Program-made: the position numbers and the translations under genes
In this document: piece by piece, positions 35,693 through 44,717 of the stretch
How positions within the stretch are numbered: the stretch's first letter is position 1
Layout: each line of letters starts with the position of its first letter
Notes under the pieces: model-generated
What the model was told of the DNA's origin: nothing
The model's input: the letters and a program-made list of their open reading frames with translations, nothing else
Database searches by the model: none
Assembly: GCA_050949415.1 (NCBI GenBank)
Contig: JBMNFR010000006.1
Span: forward strand, 1-64,000
DNA: 64,000 bases
Direction of reading: 5' to 3'
Source: JAAZKI01 sp012799905
Lineage (GTDB): Bacteria > Verrucomicrobiota > Lentisphaeria > Oligosphaerales > Oligosphaeraceae

Positions 35693-36434
35693 AGGGTGTC
35701 CAAAATTGTTTTCAACCACGAAAGGCACGAAAAAGCTTAGGGTGGACTACCCGTCCACAGCCTATTTTTTAAAACCACGAAAAACACGAAAGGGCACGAA
35801 ATTTTTGTTTTTTGGGTTGCTGTTGTAACCACTGAATACACGGAATACACGGAAATTTTTGTGTATGGCTGTTGCTCGTCGGGATAGGATTGCATGCGGA
35901 TTTGCGATTTGGCCTATAGGTTTTTTGACTATTCAGCCTGAACAGCCCGATGGTGTGGAGAAACGTTTTAAGTCGCCGCCCGCTTGGCCCGAATGAGCTG
36001 AGGGCCACCCCAACCTCGTAGAGGTGGCACCATGAGTAACCCCAGGTGAAGCGGAGCGGAACCTGGGGGTGAAGTCCCCCCAAGCTTGAGCCTCGGAGAG
36101 GCGGCACAAAAGCGCTGACCTGACGAAAATCTTTCCCAAAAAACAAGAAGTTGGCCGATAGTAGCACGAACTTTTTTAGAGTTGGATGGTGTGCAGATTG
36201 TAACATTCAGAATTTCTATCGCCTATTTCCGTCTTTTTTCTCTGACCGTTCTGCATCCTGCCTCTTGCATACGGGAGCATTCGAACGTGGGAGGGTAAGC
36301 ATCAATCACAACCAGGACGGTTGCGCTACTTTTTGAACCGCATGCCATCCCATCCGTCTGAACAACAATCCTATAAAAAATTTTCGTGTCTTTTCGTGTG
36401 GTTCGTGGTTAAAAAATCCTTTTCGAATGGGGTC
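35692..36434 (+). repeat. Family A element A4 with nested material
   Basis: A 743-bp composite starting GAGGGTGTCC and ending GAATGGGGTC, with AAATTA (35686-35691) and TAATTA (36435-36440) at its flanks. Inside are the TTAGGGTGGAC hairpin, AACCACGAAAAACACG and AACCACTGAATACACGG runs, the ACCCCAGGTGAAGCGGAGCG palindrome, and the CCAAAAAACAAGAAGTTGGC motif. The family A core resumes at about 36170. No credible gene. Confidence 0.8.
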
Positions 36435-36478
36435 TAATTAACAGCCTGAAACAACTGGCCATAAAACTCCTACGCGAC

Positions 36479-37129
36479 ATGTCCAAAAACTCCTGCTTGA
36501 ACCTCGCACTCGTTCTCCTGCTCCTGGCAGCCGGCTGCAAAACCCGGCCGATGACCGCCACGGCTGACGCCACGGCGCCGGTCGTGGTCGACGCGACTTC
36601 GGCCGCAGTTTCCAACCCGAGCCGTCCGGCGCAGTGGGCCCAGCCGCTGTCTCACCCCGGGCTTCCTAACTTTCACCAGGTCAACGACGCCCTCTACCGC
36701 TCAGCCCAGCCGAGCGCCGAGGGCTACGCCACCGCTGCCAAGCTCGGCATCAAGGCTGTTCTGCGCCTGCGTTCCGCCAGCGACAAGAGTAAAGAGGATC
36801 AATGGATCAATGCTGCTGGCCTGGCTCTCCATGACGTGCCCATGGCAGCCTGGAATATCAACGACAATGACGTCATCCGGGCAATGCGCATCCTCCAGCA
36901 CGCACGCCATGACGGGCCTTTCCTCGTGCACTGCCTGCATGGCGCTGACCGCACCGGCCTGGTCTGCGCCGTCTATCGCGTTCTCTTTGAAAACTGGAAC
37001 CGTGAAGACGCCATCGCTGAATTGACCGGCGGCGGCTTCGGCTTTCATCCCCTGTTCGCCAACATCCCCCATTACGTGCGTACCTTCGACGTGGAGAAAA
37101 TCAAGGCCGCGCTCCAGGCTGAGCCGTGA
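36479..37129 (+). CDS. Dual-specificity/tyrosine phosphatase-like lipoprotein
   Basis: A 216-residue lipoprotein: signal peptide and lipobox LLLAAGC (C20), an Ala/Thr-rich linker, then a small phosphatase domain. The active-site loop is HCLHGADRTG (H151, C152, R158), the C-x5-R signature, and LYRSAQPS and VLRLRS give the preceding beta strands. Lipidation places the catalytic domain in the periplasm or on the cell surface, unusual for a Cys-based phosphatase. The function could concern envelope phosphates or inositol-like substrates; none is proven. Repeat A4 ends 44 bp upstream. It is separated from trxB by 115 bp. Confidence 0.78.
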   Translation: MSKNSCLNLALVLLLLAAGCKTRPMTATADATAPVVVDATSAAVSNPSRPAQWAQPLSHPGLPNFHQVNDALYRSAQPSAEGYATAAKLGIKAVLRLRSASDKSKEDQWINAAGLALHDVPMAAWNINDNDVIRAMRILQHARHDGPFLVHCLHGADRTGLVCAVYRVLFENWNREDAIAELTGGGFGFHPLFANIPHYVRTFDVEKIKAALQAEP

Positions 37130-37244
37130 CCGCCACTCCCGCCGATATGCAACCCCAGCGACTTTCCGCGGTCTTAACCAAATATCACCACCGGAGATAG
37201 AATCTCCCATCTGTACATCAATTCCACGGAAAGGACATACATTT

Positions 37245-38177
37245 ATGGAAAAAATCGTCATCCTCGGCAGCGGTCCTGCCGGCTTGACTGCTGCGCTCTA
37301 TGCGGCCCGCGCTGAACTGGCGCCGCTCGTCATCACCGGAAACCTGCCGGGAGGACTGCTCACACAGACCTCGGAAATCGAAAATTTCCCCGGCTTCCCG
37401 GAAGGCATTCTCGGCTTTGACCTGATGGAGCGCTTCCAAAAACAAGCCGAACGCTTCGGCGCCAAAATCCAATATGGCAATGTCACTGCAGTGACGTTGA
37501 CGCCGGACGGGCCCCAGAAGCTGACTCTGGACGACGGCAGCACCATCGAAACAGCCGCCCTCATCATCGCCACCGGCTCCAGCCCGCGCGAACTCGGCAT
37601 CCCGGCCGAGGCCGCCTTGAAAAACAAGGGCGTGTCCTACTGCGCTACCTGCGATGGCCCGTTTTTCCGCGGCAAGGAAGTGGCCGTGGTCGGCGGCGGC
37701 GACTCTGCTTTGGAGGAAGCGCTGTTCCTGTCCCGGTTCGCGTCCAAAGTCCATCTCATCCATCGGCGCGGTGAATTCCGCGGTTCAATCATCATGCGTG
37801 ATCGGGTTCTTGCCAACGCTAAAATTACCGTGCACTGGCATGCGGTCGTCGCTGACCTGGCCGACCCGGCCGCTGGGAAGCTCACTGGCCTGACCCTCAA
37901 GGACACCCGCACCGGAGATACGTCACAACTGCCTTGCGATGGATTGTTTGTCGCCATCGGTCATAATCCAAATACTGCGATGTTCGAGGATGCATTGACG
38001 TTAAACAACGGCTATATTGTACTAATGTCAAACGAAAGCTCTGCCACCAGCGTTCCAGGAGTTTTCGCAGCCGGCGATTGCGCCGACCATGTTTACCGGC
38101 AGGCCATCACAGCCGCCGGTATGGGCTGCCGAGCCGCTATCGATGCGGAACGATGGCTCACTAGTAAAAACCAGTAA
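37245..38177 (+). CDS. trxB: Thioredoxin reductase
   Basis: A 310-residue FAD/NADPH disulfide reductase. GSGPAGLTAALYAARA (8-23) binds FAD, CATCDGPFF holds the redox Cys pair (C132, C135 region), VVGGGDSALEEALFLSRF is the NADPH loop, and GVFAAGDCADHVYRQAITAAGMG closes the FAD site. It reduces the TrxA encoded directly downstream. A 15-bp inverted repeat GGAGAT-aga-ATCTCC (37193-37207) lies in the leader, and GGAAAGGACATACATTT precedes the start. Confidence 0.96.
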   Translation: MEKIVILGSGPAGLTAALYAARAELAPLVITGNLPGGLLTQTSEIENFPGFPEGILGFDLMERFQKQAERFGAKIQYGNVTAVTLTPDGPQKLTLDDGSTIETAALIIATGSSPRELGIPAEAALKNKGVSYCATCDGPFFRGKEVAVVGGGDSALEEALFLSRFASKVHLIHRRGEFRGSIIMRDRVLANAKITVHWHAVVADLADPAAGKLTGLTLKDTRTGDTSQLPCDGLFVAIGHNPNTAMFEDALTLNNGYIVLMSNESSATSVPGVFAAGDCADHVYRQAITAAGMGCRAAIDAERWLTSKNQ

Positions 38178-38212
38178 GTAATACAAACACACACACTAAG
38201 GAGAAACACATC

Positions 38213-38524
38213 ATGTCAGACAAAGTCAAAGATATCAAAGAAGCAGAATTTGACGCCCTAATCGCCAAAGGCACCGTGCTGATTGACTTCTGGGCCCCCT
38301 GGTGCGGTCCCTGCCGCGTGCAGACGCCTATCCTGGAAAAACTGGCCGATGAGCTCGACGGCACCGCGACCATCGCCAAAGTCAATGTCGAAGACGAGGC
38401 TGCGCTGGCGGCTCGCTTCAACGTGTCCTCGATTCCGACGCTGATCGTCTTCAAGGATGGCAAACCCGTCCGCCAGATGGTCGGTGTGCAACAAGCCCCC
38501 ACCCTGAAAGACGCCCTGGCTTAA
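38213..38524 (+). CDS. trxA: Thioredoxin
   Basis: A 103-residue thioredoxin with the canonical FWAPWCGPCR active site, the buried Asp after IDF (FD26-equivalent as IDFWA) and the cis-Pro loop SIPTLIVFKDG. It donates electrons to ribonucleotide reductase, peroxiredoxins and methionine sulfoxide reductase. The codon before the active site and the overall length are normal. AAGGAGAAACACATC precedes the ATG. It follows trxB by 35 bp, forming a complete reductase-thioredoxin pair. Confidence 0.96.
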   Translation: MSDKVKDIKEAEFDALIAKGTVLIDFWAPWCGPCRVQTPILEKLADELDGTATIAKVNVEDEAALAARFNVSSIPTLIVFKDGKPVRQMVGVQQAPTLKDALA

Positions 38525-38571
38525 CCACGGCAAACCCCAACCCCAAAGATTCTAAACTCAATTGAGCCCTC

Positions 38572-38613
38572 GGCTCGACGACGGCAGAGCAGATAGCCTG
38601 CCGCCGTCGAGCC
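38572..38613 (+). terminator. Hairpin after trxA
   Basis: GGCTCGACGACGGCAG (38572-38587) pairs with CTGCCGCCGTCGAGCC (38598-38613) with one mismatch in 16. No T run follows, so it is a possible but atypical terminator for the trxBA transcript. Confidence 0.5.
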
Positions 38614-38637
38614 TGCAACATTAAGCCAAGAGCATCC

Positions 38638-39411
38638 ATGAACGACGTTTCCGTTTACAGCTTAAGTCCGCAGGGCTGGCTGCTTGCGATCGTCTGCGCC
38701 CTGGTGGTCGGCATGTCGAAATGCGGCATGACCGGCCTGGGCACGTTGGCGGTGCCGCTCTTGGCGTCGGTGCTGCCGGCGCGCATGTCCACCGGTGCGC
38801 TGCTGCCCATGCTGATTATGGGCGACGCCATGGGCGTGACCCATTTCAACCGCCACGCGAACTGGAAAATTCTGATTCGGCTCATGCCGCCAGCGCTGAT
38901 AGGCATCTTTCTGGGCTACTGGCTGCTCACTCAGCCCTGGCTGAATGACACGATTATCCGCAAAAGCATCGGCGTCATTGTCATCGTCCTGCTCATTCTC
39001 AATCACTGCCGGGATCGCATCCGGCTTGACATCGGCGACGGACAGCGTATCAACGCCGTCGGTCTGACCGTAGCTATCTTATTCGGCATCACGGCCGGGG
39101 TCACGACCATGATCGCGAACGCGGCCGGGCCGATCATGCTCATTTACCTGCTCGCCATGAACCTGCCTAAGGACGAGTTCATCGGCACCAGCGCCTGGTA
39201 TTTCCTGGTACTGAACTGGTGCAAGGTTCCCCTGATGGTGCATCTAGGCATGATCAACCGGGACAGCATAATGTTCAACTTGCAGCTCTTCCCGGCTGTG
39301 CTCGTCGGCGCACTGCTCGGCATTGCCCTGGCGCAGAAAATGTCTAATAAAAGCTATACAATTTGGATTCAAGCATTAACCTTCGTTGCAGCCTTAAAGC
39401 TGCTGTTCTAA
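38638..39411 (+). CDS. TauE/SafE-family sulfite exporter-like membrane protein
   Basis: A 257-residue membrane protein with about eight helices in two repeats. The N-terminus GWLLAIVCALVVGMSKCGMTGLGT and the second repeat GITAGVTTMIANAAGPIMLIYLLA carry the family's paired G-x-x-x-G-(F/L) signatures. TauE/SafE proteins export sulfite, sulfoacetate or related organic anions. No sulfur-metabolism genes adjoin it. The ATG follows AAGAGCATCC. The Gfo/Idh/MocA gene starts 24 bp after the stop, so the two are probably cotranscribed. Confidence 0.85.
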   Translation: MNDVSVYSLSPQGWLLAIVCALVVGMSKCGMTGLGTLAVPLLASVLPARMSTGALLPMLIMGDAMGVTHFNRHANWKILIRLMPPALIGIFLGYWLLTQPWLNDTIIRKSIGVIVIVLLILNHCRDRIRLDIGDGQRINAVGLTVAILFGITAGVTTMIANAAGPIMLIYLLAMNLPKDEFIGTSAWYFLVLNWCKVPLMVHLGMINRDSIMFNLQLFPAVLVGALLGIALAQKMSNKSYTIWIQALTFVAALKLLF

Positions 39412-39435
39412 CCCAAGTGCAAAGGAGTGAAAAAG

Positions 39436-40614
39436 ATGGACAAAGTTCGTCTCGGCATCATCGGCGTCGGCGGCATGGGTACTGGTCATGCCAAGCAGGT
39501 CATGGACGGTCAAGTCCCGCGTTGCGAACTGGTCGCTGTCTGCGACATTGACCCGGAGCGCATGAAGGCTTTTCCGAAGCAGAAGCAGTTTTCCAAGAGC
39601 GCTGATCTGATCCGCTCCGGCGAGGTCGACGCCGTGCTGATCGCCACCCCGCATTACGACCACACCACGATTGGCATTGACGCCCTCAACTGCGGCTTGC
39701 ACACCCTGGTGGAAAAGCCGATTTCAGTCACTGTGGCTGATGCCAAGCGCCTGATCGCCGCCTACAAAAAAGCTCAGAAGAAGAATCCCGACATCCGTTT
39801 CTGCGCCATGTTCAACCAGCGCACCGACCCGTACTACATCAAGATGCACGACTTGATTAACAAGGGCGAGTTGGGCGAAATCCGCCGTTCCAACTGGATC
39901 ATCACCAACTGGTTCCGGACTGAGGCCTACTACCGCTCCGGCGGCTGGCGGGCGACTTGGGCTGGCGAAGGCGGCGGCGTCCTGGTCAACCAGTGCCCGC
40001 ACAACATCGACCTGTACCAGTGGCTGTGCGGCATGCCGTGCGCTATCACCGCCATCGGCGGCCTGGGCAAATACCACGACATCGAAGTCGAAGACGATTG
40101 CAGCGCCCTGTTTGAATACCCCAACGGCGCAACCGGTGCATTCTTCACCTCAACCGGCGAAGCCCCCGGCACCAATCGTCTGGAAATCTGCGGTGACAAG
40201 GGCAAATTGGTCCTCGAAATCAGCCGCGGCGGCCGCAAGCTCGAATTCGTCCGCAACGAAGTCCCGGCTAACATCTACCTGAAGGAATCCACCAGCGGTT
40301 TTGGCGCACCTCCCGTCTGGAATGTCGATATCCCAATCTCCGGCGGCGCTGGAGAACAGCATCTCGGCATCAAGAAGAACTTCGTCGCCGCCATTCTTGA
40401 CGGCGCGAAGCTGATTGCGCCGGCAGAAGAAGGCATCCGCGCCGTTGAAATCGCCAATGCGATGCAGTATTCGATGCAGATTGGCAAGCGCATAGAATTG
40501 CCTATGGACGACAAGGCATATCAAGCGCATCTGGAGAAACTGATCGCCAACTCGACTTACAAAAAGAAAACCGACAAGAAAGTCAACCTCGACCTGAGCA
40601 AATCGGTCGTCTGA
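39436..40614 (+). CDS. Gfo/Idh/MocA-family oxidoreductase
   Basis: A 392-residue cytoplasmic NAD(P)-dependent dehydrogenase. Rossmann loop LGIIGVGGMGTGHA near the N-terminus, VCDIDPERM after beta-2, ATPHYDHTTIGIDAL, and VEKPISVTVADAKR with the conserved Lys-Pro. The C-terminal domain has GWRATWAGEGGGVLVNQCPHNIDLYQWL, giving the substrate-site His. AAAGGAG (39421-39427) at eight bases from the ATG at 39436 sets the start; a GTG three codons earlier overlaps it. Its paralogue at 17691 has a different loop. Substrate unknown, probably a sugar or inositol derivative. Confidence 0.9.
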   Translation: MDKVRLGIIGVGGMGTGHAKQVMDGQVPRCELVAVCDIDPERMKAFPKQKQFSKSADLIRSGEVDAVLIATPHYDHTTIGIDALNCGLHTLVEKPISVTVADAKRLIAAYKKAQKKNPDIRFCAMFNQRTDPYYIKMHDLINKGELGEIRRSNWIITNWFRTEAYYRSGGWRATWAGEGGGVLVNQCPHNIDLYQWLCGMPCAITAIGGLGKYHDIEVEDDCSALFEYPNGATGAFFTSTGEAPGTNRLEICGDKGKLVLEISRGGRKLEFVRNEVPANIYLKESTSGFGAPPVWNVDIPISGGAGEQHLGIKKNFVAAILDGAKLIAPAEEGIRAVEIANAMQYSMQIGKRIELPMDDKAYQAHLEKLIANSTYKKKTDKKVNLDLSKSVV

Positions 40615-40630
40615 CAGACTGACCTACAGG

Positions 40631-40661
40631 CGCTGCTCCCGACAAGATGCCGGGAGCAGCG
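40631..40661 (+). terminator. Hairpin after Gfo/Idh/MocA gene
   Basis: CGCTGCTCCCG (40631-40641) and CGGGAGCAGCG (40651-40661) form an 11-bp perfect stem with a 9-nt loop, 16 bp after the stop. No T run follows. Confidence 0.55.
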
Positions 40662-40675
40662 GCTAACCCTAGGTC

Positions 40676-40843
40676 GCAAATGGATGTGGACGGCGTGGAC
40701 ATGGTGGACATAGTGGACGGCGGCTACCGTATCTAGTACAGCCTTTAGGCTGCCGTAATTTTCGCGCTTTTAGCGTTTCCCTGCAGAACACACCCTAAAA
40801 AATCTACGTCATCCGCGTCATCTGCGGATAAAACAACAGTTTC
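40676..40843 (+). repeat. GTGGAC cluster and TCATCTGCGGATAAAA repeat
   Basis: Four GTGGAC units spaced 9-12 bp apart lie at 40686-40722. They are followed by CACACCCTAAAAAATC and CGTCATCTGCGGATAAAA, which also occur at about 55375-55410, with the CGCAGATGACGCAGAT part at 44722. The rest of the 258-bp gap before the amidotransferase shows nothing else. Confidence 0.7.
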
Positions 40844-40872
40844 TCGCCCCCCATGCCCACCATATCACCCCT

Positions 40873-41577
40873 ATGCTCCACAAACCTCTTATTGGCCTAA
40901 CTTGCAGTATAGTGGAAGACCGCTGCCAGCTGCCCACCGCGTACGCTGACGCGATTGCCGCCGCCGGCGGTCTTCCCGTCGTCATTCCGCCTCTCACCGA
41001 CCTGTCGGAAGTCACAGCCTGCCGCCAACGCTTTGACGGCTTTATCATCATCGGCGGCAACGACATTGCCGCCTCCCGCTATGGTCTCGACCACCACCCG
41101 GAGATGACCAGCCTGCCGCCTCGCCGCGAAAACTGGGAGTTCGCGCTGGTCAGCGAACTGCTCGGCCATTCCCGCCAACCATTGCTCGGCATCTGCCTCG
41201 GCTGCCAAATCATCAATGTCGCGGCAGGGGGCTCGCTTTATCGCCACCTTCCCGAAGACCTGCCTAATGCTGGCGAACACCGCCGCCTGCATCCTCCGGC
41301 CGAAAATATCCACCCAGTCCGCATAGCTGCCGACTCCCCGCTTGCCGCGATTCTCGGCGTCACCGAGCTGAGTTGCAATTCCTCGCACCACCAGGCCGTC
41401 AACGCCGTCGCTCCTGGGTTCCGTGCCCTGGCTTGGGCGGAAGACGGCGTTATTGAGGCCATCGGACTGACAGAGCCAGACGGCCGTTTTCTGCTCGGAT
41501 TGCAATGGCATCCTGAGCGCATCCATCAACAATCGCCGCACGACCGGGTCTTTTCCGCCCTGGTCGAAAATTGCTGA
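40873..41577 (+). CDS. Class I glutamine amidotransferase-like, PuuD-type hydrolase (C26)
   Basis: A 234-residue single-domain amidotransferase of the gamma-glutamyl-GABA hydrolase type. The nucleophile is in LLGICLGCQIINVA (Cys of GICLGCQ), and the catalytic His/Glu pair is in LGLQWHPER. GFIIIGGNDIAASRYG is the family's N-terminal block. Known members cleave gamma-glutamyl amides of polyamine catabolism or peptidoglycan-derived peptides. No putrescine pathway genes are nearby. The next gene starts 17 bp after the stop and is probably cotranscribed. Confidence 0.88.
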   Translation: MLHKPLIGLTCSIVEDRCQLPTAYADAIAAAGGLPVVIPPLTDLSEVTACRQRFDGFIIIGGNDIAASRYGLDHHPEMTSLPPRRENWEFALVSELLGHSRQPLLGICLGCQIINVAAGGSLYRHLPEDLPNAGEHRRLHPPAENIHPVRIAADSPLAAILGVTELSCNSSHHQAVNAVAPGFRALAWAEDGVIEAIGLTEPDGRFLLGLQWHPERIHQQSPHDRVFSALVENC

Positions 41578-41594
41578 GCGAGTGACTTTCCATC

Positions 41595-44500
41595 ATGCCC
41601 CTGCCTGCCAACACCTCCCTGCTCAAACCCTTGACCGGCATCCGCCGGAGCCTGCTGCGGCGCGCGATCGGGAAAAATTGCGCCAATGCCCTGGGAGCGG
41701 CGGCCGGGCTCTTCGTTCTGCTGGAATTATGGCAGCTTGGCTTCAAGGTGACTGAAAGCGCGGCAGCTCTCACAGCCATCGTCGGCCTGCTGCTCATCGC
41801 CATCATATTCCTGTTCCGCCATGTTCGCCTGCTGCTGCGCCAGCCCAGCCCGACCCAATTGGCGCTGGTCATTGAAAACGCACGGCCTGAACTGCTGGAT
41901 GCATTTGTCTGCGCTGTCGAACTGGAGCAAAAACGCGCCTCCGGCACTCCCTTGCGACATATGGAAGAGAGCCTCCTGGCTGATATGCAAGGGCAGTATG
42001 CGGACGATGAAGCTTTTTTCGCCGCCATTTTCCGGTCGCATCTGTCTTGGCGACGGCCATTGCTGCATACCGCGGCAGCGATTATCCTAGCGGTCATCGC
42101 TGTCCGCAGCGACGCCTTGGCCAAAGCGACGTATGGCCTGCGCGACCTGCTGGCAGGCAAAGACACTGGCATCACCGTCGAACTGCCAGCCACGGAAATG
42201 CCGGCTGGCAGTGACGCGCGCATCCTGGCAACCGTCCATCGTTGGGAAAAACAGGCGGAAATCATCTACACCGACGGCAGCGACGCGGTGCGGCTGCCCA
42301 TGCCAGCCACCCAGGACGGGCGCTTTGCCTTCACTTTCTATTCGTTGACAGACAGCGTCCGCTTCCGCATCGTCACCCCAGCGCTCACGTCGCGCTGGCA
42401 TGAGCTGCCGGTCTTTACGCCGCCAGCCATCGACGCGGTTACGATGACGGTCACGCCCCAGGCCTACACCGGCCGGCCAATACAAGTCGTCGAGGCTTTC
42501 ACTGACCTCGGGTTGATTGCCGGTGAGACTCTCACTGTGGCCATTAAAGCGCCTTTGGCAACCGAAGCCTGGCTGCTGTCTGATGACGATGACGCCCAGG
42601 CTTTCCAGCCAGCTGACAACGGTCGCCTGGAGCTGACGTCCAAGCCAAAACAGACAGGCCAGTGCCGGGTGCGGCTGCAAGACGCTGCTGGCCACCGCGT
42701 TGACTGCCAGCCATTCACCATCACAGTCAGCCCTGATTTGCCGCCTATCATTGAACTGCGTGCGCCAGAGCAGGACACCCAGCTCAAGCCCGGTGACGCA
42801 GTGCGGCTCTCCCTCTTTGCCGGCGATGACTTCGGCATCAGCGCAGTGACCCTGCAATACTCTATCAACGGCGGCCAACGCCAAACCGTCAAGCTCTGGA
42901 AAAACGACGGCGTGAACCGCCAGCTGGAAGTGGAATACAGCGAAATCTGGGACATCCCCGGACTCAAGCTGGAAGAAGGCGACTTGATCAGCGCCCAAGT
43001 GATTGCGGCTGACAACCGCGAACCTGAACCGCAACGCGCCCGCAGCGAACTGTTCTTCATCGTCATCCGGCCAGAACAAGAGATAGACGAGACTGACGGG
43101 GCGTCCGGACCGCAGAAAAAAATGGACATTTCTGATCTGCTGGCAGAATCGAAGCGTCTTCTGCGCCTGACCTGGGATGTTCTGACGCTGGCAGATGCGC
43201 CCCGGGCGCGGGCGGCTGGCGACCTGGTGCGCGGCGTCCGCGAATTGGAATTGGAAGTCCGCCGGCGCTTTAACACCATCCAGGAAGAATCCCAGGGCAT
43301 GGTCGCGGAACCGCTGCCAACCTTGTTCTCGACATGCAGCCATGAACTGAACCAGGCCGTCGCCCTGCTTGAACGCGATTTGACCGAAGAAAGCATCAGT
43401 CCGCAGGAACGGGCTCTCGCCGCTCTCGTCAAAATCGAAACCGAACTGCTCCGGAATGCGATGAAAAGCAAAAAATCGCAGGAAGGCGGCGAGGATTCTG
43501 AGGGAGAGCAACAAGAGCAGCAACAGCAGAGCGATCCCTCCAGCCAGGCAGAGCAAGCGAGGCAGCGCCTGGAAAAAATGCGCGAGATGCTGGAAAATCT
43601 GCGGCGGCTGACGCAACGTCAGGAAAGCGTGAATGAAAATGTCAACCAGCCAGGTGCGATTCTGTCGGCTCTGGCTGCCAAGCAGGACGACATCGGCGCG
43701 GATGCCGCTGACATCCGCGACGAGCTGACAGCCGTACCTGAGGCAGGCAGCGCTGCTGCCAGCGTCCGCAATGCCGAGCAGGAAATGTCACGGGCGGCGG
43801 CGGCTATGCAAGCTGAGGACGCTCGCACCGGCGGCATTCATGGCGCCCGCGCCAGGCTGCAGCTCCTGGCAGCACTTCGCCAACTGGAAGACGCTATCCG
43901 CAAAGCCTCGGCTAATGCCATCGCGCAACTGGCAGAACAGGCGGCGCAATTGTCTGAGGCGCAAAAGCAGGCAGCGAATCAATCGGAGCAGGCGGCGCAA
44001 GGCGCTCAAGTTGACCACAACGCCGCCCGCGAGCAACAGCAAAAACTCAGCCAAATGACGGAAAAACTCCAAGAGCGCCTGCGCCAGACTGCGGATGGCA
44101 TCCAAAAGGATTTTCCTGACGCGGCTCAGGCGCTCCGGGAAGCCGGCCGTCAGGCTCAGGCGCGCGGCTTGCCTGAAAGCCAACAACGCGCCCAAAACGC
44201 CCTGCTCTACAAGCGGTTTAACCGCGCTGCCAAAGAACAAACCGACGCCGCTAATTATCTGCAAGCCCTGGCCCATGATTTGCATGAAGCCGGCGGCAAG
44301 CTGCCCCCAATGAGCGAAGAAGAGCTGCGCGACGCACTGCAACGGTTGCAAGAGCTGGCCAGCCAGACTGACGCGGCTGCACGTGATCAGAACCAGGAAC
44401 GCGCCCGCCAACGGCTTGACCAAATCCGCCCCGAGGCCGCCCAGACCTTGCAGCCTTTCGCCGAAGCATTCAAGGACCAGCGCCTCCAGCAAATCACGGA

Positions 44501-44711
44501 CGATATGTCCATGCCATCCGGCGAGGAAAGCCCCAGCGAGGCGGCTGACCTGATGTTCCAGCAATTCCGGGCTGCTGCTGCCGTGCTCGAACAATTGCTC
44601 GGCAAAATGACGGTGGAGCGCAAAGTCAAGCTTCACCGCGACATAGTGACCCCACCGGAAAAATACCAGCGCCAAGTCGAAGAATACTTCAAGGGACTGG
44701 GGCAGGATTAG
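41595..44711 (+). CDS. Large membrane-anchored protein, DUF4175-like, with Gln-rich coiled-coil tail
   Basis: A 1038-residue protein. Three hydrophobic segments lie at about 33-52, 57-76 and 152-168. A periplasmic region of beta-rich Ig-like modules (about 175-500; VTMTVTPQAYTGRP, LPPIIELRAPEQDTQLKPGD) is followed by a charged, Gln/Glu/Ala-rich helical stretch (about 520-1038) with long coiled-coil predictions by eye (EQQEQQQQSDPSSQAEQARQ). The layout matches the large uncharacterised DUF4175-like proteins of planctomycetes and relatives, which usually sit with MoxR/BatA genes; those are absent here. Function unknown. A structural or envelope-scaffold role is only inference. Confidence 0.75.
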   Translation: MPLPANTSLLKPLTGIRRSLLRRAIGKNCANALGAAAGLFVLLELWQLGFKVTESAAALTAIVGLLLIAIIFLFRHVRLLLRQPSPTQLALVIENARPELLDAFVCAVELEQKRASGTPLRHMEESLLADMQGQYADDEAFFAAIFRSHLSWRRPLLHTAAAIILAVIAVRSDALAKATYGLRDLLAGKDTGITVELPATEMPAGSDARILATVHRWEKQAEIIYTDGSDAVRLPMPATQDGRFAFTFYSLTDSVRFRIVTPALTSRWHELPVFTPPAIDAVTMTVTPQAYTGRPIQVVEAFTDLGLIAGETLTVAIKAPLATEAWLLSDDDDAQAFQPADNGRLELTSKPKQTGQCRVRLQDAAGHRVDCQPFTITVSPDLPPIIELRAPEQDTQLKPGDAVRLSLFAGDDFGISAVTLQYSINGGQRQTVKLWKNDGVNRQLEVEYSEIWDIPGLKLEEGDLISAQVIAADNREPEPQRARSELFFIVIRPEQEIDETDGASGPQKKMDISDLLAESKRLLRLTWDVLTLADAPRARAAGDLVRGVRELELEVRRRFNTIQEESQGMVAEPLPTLFSTCSHELNQAVALLERDLTEESISPQERALAALVKIETELLRNAMKSKKSQEGGEDSEGEQQEQQQQSDPSSQAEQARQRLEKMREMLENLRRLTQRQESVNENVNQPGAILSALAAKQDDIGADAADIRDELTAVPEAGSAAASVRNAEQEMSRAAAAMQAEDARTGGIHGARARLQLLAALRQLEDAIRKASANAIAQLAEQAAQLSEAQKQAANQSEQAAQGAQVDHNAAREQQQKLSQMTEKLQERLRQTADGIQKDFPDAAQALREAGRQAQARGLPESQQRAQNALLYKRFNRAAKEQTDAANYLQALAHDLHEAGGKLPPMSEEELRDALQRLQELASQTDAAARDQNQERARQRLDQIRPEAAQTLQPFAEAFKDQRLQQITDDMSMPSGEESPSEAADLMFQQFRAAAAVLEQLLGKMTVERKVKLHRDIVTPPEKYQRQVEEYFKGLGQD

Positions 44712-44717
44712 GGATGA

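Noticed and set aside
37193..37207. GGAGAT-aga-ATCTCC inverted repeat as operator of trxB
   Set aside because: Six-base arms can occur by chance, and no matching site or regulator gene is visible; noted in the trxB entry only.
42087..43616. 509-codon open frame on the minus strand
   Set aside because: Shadow of the 1038-residue membrane protein gene; no start site or domain.
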